Of a stretch of DNA of 22,238 nucleotides, positions 1-22,238 are shown piece after piece. The DNA lies in NCBI GenBank assembly GCA_037447655.1, contig JBBHKE010002388.1, positions 1 to 22,238 of the forward strand. The letters are read 5' to 3'. The notes under the pieces were generated by a model. The model saw nothing but the letters and a program-made list of their open reading frames with translations. It was not told the DNA's origin and made no database searches. This DNA is from Zygnema cylindricum (taxonomy: Eukaryota; Streptophyta; Zygnematophyceae; Zygnematales; Zygnemataceae). Position numbers and translations under genes: made by a program. Within the stretch, counting starts at the first letter, position 1. Each line of letters begins with the position of its first letter.

Positions 1-674
1 CATGTGATCTTCTAAGATCGCTACTCTGATCACCGACTGTCCGATCGTCTGAATCTGACGGTGTACATAAATAGTTTTGGTTCGAATATTTTAATTGGTC
101 CAATTTTTTGTCCGAATGTTTTAATTTGTCCGAATAGGTTTAAATACAATATGGGTCTTAAGGTCATATTGTGTGTTTTGTATACAATTGGCATATTGTA
201 TGGGCCTACTTTCACCTACTTTTGAACTATGGGATGGATGAATGGCTTCGCCGATGAAGACTGGAATATAATCGGACGGCTAGGAATTGCGCCGAGACAC
301 TTGGAGAATCGTGATCAAACTAAATGTAATGTTGTATTGCCGTTTGTAAAAAATCAAAAAAACCAAAAAGAATTACGACATGGTACGGTATAATACGAAA
401 GTACGAAACTCTGAAGCAGTTCCACTTTTCGCCTAACGGAAACCTAACCTAAGGGTGAACCTCCATCATGCAAAACGTGGGGTTCTTTACTGGAAAAAGT
501 GTACTTTCGTACAGATCTAGCTCATTTGTGTACAAAGACATACTGATTTTATTTTTATTTTTTTTAAACATGATTACTGTCAGCGCGTTAAGATTCTCCA
601 AACTTCTAGGCGATAACGTCGACCGTCCGATTACGTGTTTTCGAAGCAAGCAGTCACCTTCGTTAGTGATTAAT
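1..674. other. No gene recognised (left flank)
   Basis: I see no supported coding region, RNA gene or strong repeat here. The sequence is AT-rich with scattered TCCGAAT-like motifs near 90-140. The short open frames on both strands lack recognisable domains and sit in low-complexity sequence. Confidence 0.6.
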
Positions 675-2286
675 TAGGGCGTCCCATGTGTTCAAGCAAG
701 GTTTTTCTGTCATTTCACAAAAATGGGACTTGTAACGAGAAATATTACGCCGTACGAAAATGGGCAAAAACACAAGTAATTTTTGCGTCTTCTTGGAACT
801 TGGAGGGTAAGGCAATTTGGCGTTATTATCATCGCAACCCACTTCCAGCTCATCTTCACACTTGTACTGGAATCAAATCGCGACCTGATTTTTATCAAAA
901 TATTACTCTATTGACGAATAGAAAAGTTGGATTGCACGTGTCAAACATTTTCAAAAAAATTGCACGAAGGTAAGTACACACTATTATTTTCACTCCTCGT
1001 CACGCGCATGCATATAGGAAAATGACAAACATGTATGGAAAAAATTTTGCAGGGGTCGCGGACCTTCTCTTTCCTTCATGGGTCCTTTGCAAAATTTTAC
1101 GCCGTCCTCGTCTCTCCCCCCCTTTCTCACTCAACCACTCATCTTTCTCTTATATTTACACGAGATGCAGCAATAATAGTATCAAATGAAAGGTATATAT
1201 TTTTCTTTTTTTTTGAATATTTTTGGTCTAAGCTTGATGGCATATTGAATGATAAAAAATAAGAAAACGAAATCGGGAAGCCATGGTGGAAAATGTACGT
1301 ACTGATGACGTCACATGGTAGCATGACTTCGCTATGTCTTAAAACCCTAAACATCTACAATGTCACAAAAACCTCGACGTCTACAACCGTCGCCGTTTTT
1401 AGGAAGTTTCGTAGTTAGCGTCGCCGTTTTTACGATGTTTCGTAGTTTCGTACTCGTCTACATTTCGTTTCGTAGATTGTCGCACATTTTGGAGACGTGT
1501 ACAAAATGTGCGACTTTCTTCAAAACAAAATGTAGACGAGCACGAAACTAGTAAACTTCCAAAAAATGGCAACGTTTGTAGACGTCGAGGTTTTTGTGAC
1601 GTTGTAGGTGTTTAGGGCTTTGTGACATAGCGAAGTCATGCTACCATGTGACGTCAGCAGTACGTACATTTTCCGCCATGGCTTCCCGATTTCGTTTTCT
1701 TATCTTTTATCATTCGATATGCCATCAAACTTAGACCAAAAATATTCGAAAAAAAAAGAAAGAAAATATACCTTTCATTTGATACTATTATTTTTGCATC
1801 TCGTGTAAATATAAGAGAAAGAGGAGTGGTTGAATGAGAAAGAGGGGGAGAGACGAGGACGCCGTAAAATTTTGCAAAGGACCTATGAAGGAAAGTTGAG
1901 GCCCGCGACCCCTACAAAATTTTTTCCGTACATGTCTGTCATTTTCCTATGTGCATGCGCGTGACGAGGAGTGAAGAAAATAGCGTGTACTTTCCTTCGT
2001 GCAATTTTTTTTCGAAAACGTTTGACACGTGCAATCCAAGTTTTCTATTCGTCAATAGAGTAGTATCTTGATAAAATCAGGTCGCGATTTGATTCCAGTG
2101 CAAGTGTGAAGATGAGCTGGAAGTGGGTCGCGATGATAATACTGCCAAAGTTTCAAGATGACTCAAAATGTATTTGAGTTTTTGCCCATTTTTCGTACGG
2201 CGTAATATTTTCTAAGTAGGAAGTCCCATTTTTCTGTGTAAACGACGGGAAAAAACCCTTACTTGAACACACGAGGACACGCCCTA
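675..2286. mobile_element. Foldback element, about 1.6 kb near-perfect inverted repeat
   Basis: The left arm (about 675-1490) reads as the reverse complement of the right arm (about 1502-2286). The outer ends are TAGGGCGTCC on the left and GGACACGCCCTA on the right. Matching landmarks include the block around 1263-1380 against about 1560-1700, and the gcacgaag segment near 962 against cttcgtgc near 1994. By eye the arms are highly similar, with scattered substitutions and small indels. The centre is a short hairpin at 1478-1514 (gtcgcacatttt / aaaatgtgcgac). There is almost no unpaired spacer, so the whole unit could fold into one stem-loop. I could not define a target-site duplication, and no transposase is visible. 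The family is unknown; it is a foldback or long-TIR non-autonomous element. Confidence 0.85.
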
Positions 2287-4179
2287 ACTCTCCTCAGGAG
2301 GAGAGTCATCAATCACCGGACGTGTAAAATGCTTACGCGTGTAATTGTGACGTACGGGCCGCGCGCCTTCGGACAGGCGGGAATCAAATCCAACGAAAAC
2401 CACCAAAAAAAATATTTGTTGAAGAATGTGTCGTGACGCCTCTTCCACGATCCGCTGACATCCGGAATTTATGGCGCCACGACGTATCACGAACGACAAA
2501 ACAGCGACAAAAAATACAAATTACGAAATTACAAATTGTTTATTCACGTAGTTTAATTTTGCGACTGGATGTACGGATACAAGTCCAGATATTGTGCCTT
2601 TAGAATCTTTGACTGTTCGTCGTCAGAATATGAACCTACGTACTCGATTTTTCGTAATCGAAAAAAAGTACGTACGCGATAGATTCCACTGCTGACACGA
2701 CCTGATGGAGAAGTGAACTAAGTATTACTGCCAGTAAACGCTTCCGTACGACTACTGTCGGCGCCTGATGGAGGGTTACCCTGAGTCTCAATTCTTCGTA
2801 AATTGTACTGTCGTTTTTTCACTTTTCTTCGTACGGCCAAAGAGTACTTTTCTCGTTGCAGATTTATATTTAGATAAAAACGACAAAAAAAGCCTCACTT
2901 TCACACACGTTCAATTGGTCACACGCTACGTGAGCAAGCGTAGCGTAACGGCCGGCCGTTAAATCCGCACAAAGTACAGACCAGCCGGCAAGTAGAGACA
3001 ACCAGCATACATTCAACCTGCCGTGGATTCAGGACACGTGGATCAACAAGAGTAATTCTAGCAGAAAAGGTCTCATTTTAGTTATCCGAGGATTTTTTTT
3101 TGTCGTTTCATGTGTGGTTGTTATGCAACGCGGCGCAGAAAGTATGAAAGTACTGCAGGACCGGCCAGCGGTCACACGTGCGGTTTTGAAGCTTGAGAAA
3201 TTTTCAAGCGTTTCGATTCGATGAACGGCAAATACGGATGGAACCTTTTTGGCGTCTTTCACGACCACGTCGTGCCAAAATATCGTGTTTTTCAATGAAT
3301 TAACACGACAAAATGTAAGATTTTATTGGTCATCCGAGTCACTGTCGTGCAGCAAAGATTTGTTGTCTCATAAAAAAGACAAAAACGGTATCTTGACCAT
3401 CCGGCATCTGCCAGCTCATTATTGCCAAGTGCCTAACTATTATTGGAGAATCAGATCCTTCTAGATCTTCCACTGGAGCCCTTAAATCGATTTCAATTCG
3501 ATTTCGATTTTTTTTTTTTTTGGCTGTACGGCTCAAGCTGACCTGGCACAATCAGCATATTGGAAAAGGACAAACGACTTTTCAGTCATCGATTAGACAT
3601 CCTTCCTTGAGGAGCTTTTATGGCACGCGGAAAATGTGAGTGGATTAAAACATGACACGTGGACTCGTGCGTAGGTCGTCAAGAGCACAATACCGTAGAC
3701 AGTTGACGTCTTTTTCTTGTAAGGAAGTCTCTTTCCTGACAAAACGTCTTTTTGTCATCTGCAATAAAAACAAAAATAGGGTTTTCGCCTTAGCGGAAAC
3801 ACCTCCATCCAGTCATCCACCCTCCAAAAAGCGTAGTTTTCATGTGCGAATAAACGACGTTTTTGTTTACAGTAGTACGAGCTTGAAAAATTTTAGGTTA
3901 AGATTTTAGGGTTTGGGTTTCACATCAACGAGAAAGAGAATTGAATGGGAATCAAAATGGTGTGGCATATTTTTAAATACTGAAGTTTTTTTCGGAGGCC
4001 GAAAGCGAATTAAATATTTATTAAACTGAGACCGTTAAAATGTTGAATCCAACGGCTGGTTATTAGATAGATAAGCCAAAAAAAAGTGTCGTATTCGATC
4101 CGTACATTCAATCGCCACCATTCGATGTACCTATTAGCGTTCGAACAATTGGCCCGACTCGCTAGGATTGTATTTTTTT
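2287..4179. other. No gene recognised
   Basis: No domain-bearing open frame was found on either strand. A short palindrome (ctctcctc-a-ggaggagag) lies at the edge of the foldback element near 2287-2305. Small A/T runs occur near 3095 and 3510. A short telomere-like ttttagggtttggg segment lies near 3904. The open frames here are short and lack similarity that I recognise. Confidence 0.6.
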
Positions 4180-4342
4180 TGTTTTATTAGTGTTAATATT
4201 TTTTTCGCCACTTAAAACAGCTTTTCTGCGTACTCATCTGTCCGATTTTCAATTTGAGACCGTCAATCGGAAGCTGAGAATCTTGCCTTTCAATCGCAAC
4301 CGTCAGATCTTAAAACCGACAAGTGTGTGCGATTCGCGGTGT
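4180..4342 (-). mobile_element. MITE copy, inverted and truncated
   Basis: This stretch is largely the reverse complement of the complete MITE at 4347-4547. Shared blocks include tttgagaccg, caatcgcaaccgtcagat and gacaagtgtgtg. Its right terminus (cgattcgcggtg at about 4331-4342) is the reverse complement of CACCGCGAATCG, close to the CACCGCTAATCG terminus of the copy at 13570. The left end is degraded and cannot be placed exactly. Confidence 0.65.
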
Positions 4343-4346
4343 TCAG

Positions 4347-4547
4347 TACACCGTGTATAGGTGTTAATGATTCTTTTGCCACTTAAACCGTCCTTTATCC
4401 GTACACACTTGTCGGACTAAGGATCTGACGGTTGCGATTGAAAGGTAAGACTCGCCTCTTCCGATTGGCGGTCTCAAATTGAAAATCGGACATGTGTGTA
4501 CGGAGAAATGATGAAAAATATCAACACCAATAGCGGTATACGGTGTA
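4347..4547 (+). mobile_element. MITE, TA-flanked, TIR begins CACCG
   Basis: The terminal inverted repeats run from TA-CACCGTGTATAGGTGTT on the left to AACACCAATAGCGG..CGGTG-TA on the right, about 200 bp in total. The TA at both ends is typical of Tc1/mariner-type (Stowaway-like) MITEs. Subterminal sequence (cgtacacacttgtcgga near 4400, tcggacatgtgtgtacg near 4487) is also inverted. The family recurs at about 4180, 13570 and, in degraded form, near 7030. No coding capacity. Confidence 0.75.
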
Positions 4548-5840
4548 ATGTATCTTTAATTCTTTACGTCAGAATGCTGAGGTGTAAGATGACGTCTTCG
4601 AACGAAAAAATGAGGTGTTCCTGGAATGCACATAAAATACGCACTGTATGTGAAATTTTGTAAACGGTTTATTCGCACAGAACTTGCATATTGTAAAACG
4701 CCTGCTTTAAAAATATGGACAAAAGGTTGTTTCTGTACGGTTCGTAAAATTGCGCCATCAACGAAAAGTACAGAAAAGTCAACGCGGCACCGACCGTACA
4801 TACGACAAACGTACATAGCCGTAACGACCGACAAATAAATCCCGGGTGAGGACCGACAAATTTGCCGACGATGGCCGTACAATCTAATTATGGTAAAGCT
4901 CCATCGACGAAAAAGCGGGAAATCCGTACGTTGTCGTATAGTGTGGTCATGTTCCTTTTTGTTTTTTGCAAAACATGGTCACTGAGAATCTATCGATATT
5001 ATTCGAAGTGTACGTTCGAAAACATCGACCGTGTGATTTTTTTTTTTTTTTTTTTGTTTTCGCATCCGCGAAGCAGTTTGTACGTCTAGCCAGCTGAAAA
5101 CGGTACGGAATCAGCTACAGTACATTATCGTACAGTACCGTACTGGCCACGCAAGGGTCTCTAAACTAGGCTACTTCGATACTGTAGAAGCCACGACGGA
5201 AAGCCAATCAAAATCTTCCACGTGTCAAAAAGCACGTGACTTCTGACAGGTGGACGAAAATCAACGCCAAAATCTTTGCCAGGAAATCTTTGCCGGAGGA
5301 TGTCACGTCACGTCACGCTCCCATTCCCCATCCTTTGAAACCCTCGTTGACTGTCGTCCTTTTTTTTTTTTAGTACGACATTTTTTAAAGTATTTCTGGT
5401 TTGGTACAATGCGGTACTGTAGAACATTTGTACGAATAATACAGCCAAACTGTACGGATGGATTTTTTTGACAAAACTCTACAAATCTTACACACACATC
5501 GTACGGCTGGAAAGTTCATGACGAGCGAAAGTACAAATGGTACATTCAAATTGTACGGCTTTAAAAAAATTGACTATTTTCAATGTCCGACCGCAAGCCT
5601 ACGTGGCACCGTCCTGTACGGATCCTGTACGGATTCGGGAGGTTCGTTGACTGGCGTTGACCTGGATGGCAAAAAAAAGTAAAAAAATTTGAAAATCGCT
5701 GTACTGTCAAGTTACTGTACTGCCAGTATATTGCTCCGTACGACGTCTCCATATAACTGCTCCGTACGACGTCTCCGTACAATTTCTCCGTACTATTAGG
5801 GGCAATGCTTGATAGAGGAACGGCCTTAGTACTAGATAAT
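4548..5840. other. No gene recognised; GTACGG-rich spacer
   Basis: No supported gene. The interval has many dispersed GTACGG/CCGTAC motifs, also seen in the foldback at 17936-18912. A short direct repeat with a period of about 26 bp (ctccgtacgacgtctcc at 5734 and 5760) lies near the right end. There is a T run at about 5037-5055. Any promoter of the downstream gene could lie here, but I see no clear TATA box or other decisive element. Confidence 0.5.
5734..5797 (+). repeat. Short direct repeat ctccgtacgacgtctcc
   Basis: Two exact copies of ctccgtacgacgtctcc start at 5734 and 5760. Shortened derivatives (ctccgtaca.., ctccgtacta) follow to about 5797. The array lies just upstream of the polypyrimidine block and the start exon. 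Confidence 0.7.
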
Positions 5841-6345
5841 TTCCTCTCTCTCTCTCTCTCCCTCTCCACACTCATCTCTCCATATCTCTCTCTCCATACC
5901 CCCCCTCTCTTCTCCCTCTCCTCCTGCCTCTACCGCTCCTCCTCTCTCTTCCTCGTCCCCTCTTCTCCTTTCTTTTATCACCCTCTCCCTCTCCTTCTCA
6001 TTCTTCCACTCCCTATCTTTCTTCTTTTTCCTCTCCCTTTCCCTATCCCTCTCCTTATCCCTCTCGCTCTCCCTCTCCCTCCCTTCTCACCTATCTCTCT
6101 CCGTCCCCCCCTCCGTTTCCTCCTCTCTTCTACTCTTTCTCTTTCTCTTCCCCTCTTCCCCTCTCTCTCCCCCTGTTCCTCTCTCTCTTCCCCTCTTTCC
6201 CTCTCTCTTCCCCTCTCTCTCCCTCCTTTTCCTTCTCCCTTGCCCCCTTGCCCTCTTTCCCTCTCCCTCCTCTCTTTCTCTGCCATCACTTTCCCTCTCT
6301 CTCTCTACACAAAACCCTTTTTTACTTTTTTTTTTTTTTTTTTTT
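5841..6345 (+). repeat. Polypyrimidine (CT/CCT/CCCT)n block plus poly-T
   Basis: About 470 bases on the + strand are almost entirely C and T, as imperfect CTCT, CCCTCT and CCTT units. They are followed by a T run at about 6324-6345. The block ends only about 20 bases before the proposed ATG. Open frames through it on both strands are low-complexity artefacts. It may be a promoter or 5' leader element, or a very long pyrimidine tract of a 5'-UTR intron ending at tttag (6356). It could form H-DNA. Confidence 0.85.
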
Positions 6346-6367
6346 AAACCTTTTAGAATTTTTTCCA

Positions 6368-21745
<15,378 letters not shown>

Positions 21746-22238
21746 GTAAGATATCCCTATTTTTACCCACCAAATTTATTACAAATGATACATAATTGGT
21801 GGGTCCCATTTTTCCCCACCAAATTTATTGTGGAAGTTTCATAATTTGCGGGTCAGTTTTACCCACCAAAATCATTCCGTATTTTGGATCTCGTTAGAGT
21901 AGTTGGTGGGACTTTTTTGTTTTTCGCATAATTGGTGAAATATGTGGCTATATTTTTGGGTAAACATAGTGAAAAAGAGAGAAGAAAGTCCTTCCTTACA
22001 AGTCGACTGACTGTAGGACAAATTAGGACAACTGGATGAGTCAGTAGAAAGTAGCTCGGGATTTGTATATTTACTTAACATTTGTGTGAATATGCGCTAA
22101 ATCTACACTTTTTGTTGTAATTAGAGTTAATAACACTAATTTGATCAAAGGGTTTTTTTGGACCAACAATTATAAAATAGTGTTAGTAACACTAATTTAA
22201 GGAGTGTTATACAATGTACCATGTGATCAAGACCTAAA
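21746..22238 (+). other. Probable intron 15, no exon recognised
   Basis: After the gtaaga donor no further domain is seen. About three imperfect units of roughly 48 bp (ttttacccaccaaatttatt ... ggtgggtc) occupy 21761-21910. Near the right edge, taacactaatt occurs twice (22131 and 22186). The 3' end of the gene is presumed to lie outside the window. Confidence 0.5.
21761..21910 (+). repeat. Imperfect 48-bp tandem repeat
   Basis: Copies starting near 21761, 21808 and 21856 share t(t)ttacccaccaaatttatt at the start and ataatt-g-gggtc at the end. The third copy is more diverged. Confidence 0.75.

Noticed and set aside
686-973. 95-codon open frame with a plausible-looking protein
   Set aside because: It lies in one arm of the foldback element, the mirror copy is broken by indels, and no domain is recognisable.
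21746-21844. Gene end by read-through of the exon 15 donor to the stop near 21842
   Set aside because: The donor gtaaga is good, and the read-through residues come from a tandem repeat that continues beyond the stop.

Overview
This window looks like nuclear DNA of a repeat-rich eukaryote, most likely a streptophyte or other green alga. A charophyte such as Chara is my best guess, and this is inference only. The reasons are plant-type telomere-like TTTAGGG/CCCTAAA blocks inside introns, a long SPPPPP/PAPSP hydroxyproline-type wall-protein segment, a LysM module, and large introns full of non-autonomous DNA transposons. No bacterial-style genes, tRNAs, rRNAs or CRISPR arrays were seen.

One long gene is supported, on the + strand, from about 6368 to beyond the right edge. 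I assembled 15 exons by hand from domain similarity, GT-AG borders and codon phase. Every junction keeps frame except for one extra base inside the proline-rich exon. The deduced product is at least about 1371 residues. Its order is: signal peptide; chitin-binding type-2 (CBM14/peritrophin-A) module 1; a basic HPPG-repeat linker; a proline-rich spacer; CBM14 module 2; a papain-like (C1A) cysteine protease domain with Gln, Cys, His and Asn all present but no recognisable I29 propeptide; about 420 residues of extensin-like Pro/Ser repeats; two EGF-like modules; and a LysM module. The protein therefore carries two unrelated kinds of chitin-binding domain, one at each end, with a protease between them on a glycoprotein-like rod. 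It is probably secreted and tethered in the wall, where it could bind chitin or another GlcNAc polymer. A defence, wounding or sexual role is inference, helped by my unchecked recollection of a LysM-bearing cysteine protease in Volvox.

Layout: 1-674 no gene; 675-2286 a 1.6 kb near-palindromic foldback element; 2287-4179 no gene; about 4180-4547 two head-to-head MITE copies; 4548-5840 no gene, rich in GTACGG motifs; 5841-6345 a polypyrimidine block directly before the start exon; 6368-21745 the gene; 21746-22238 probable intron. The introns hold a (TA)n tract, an ATAAT array, a TGTCAA/TGTCGA array, another TA-flanked MITE, telomere-like blocks, a second large foldback, a hAT-like element with an internal empty-site paralogue, and a 21-bp minisatellite next to a splice acceptor.
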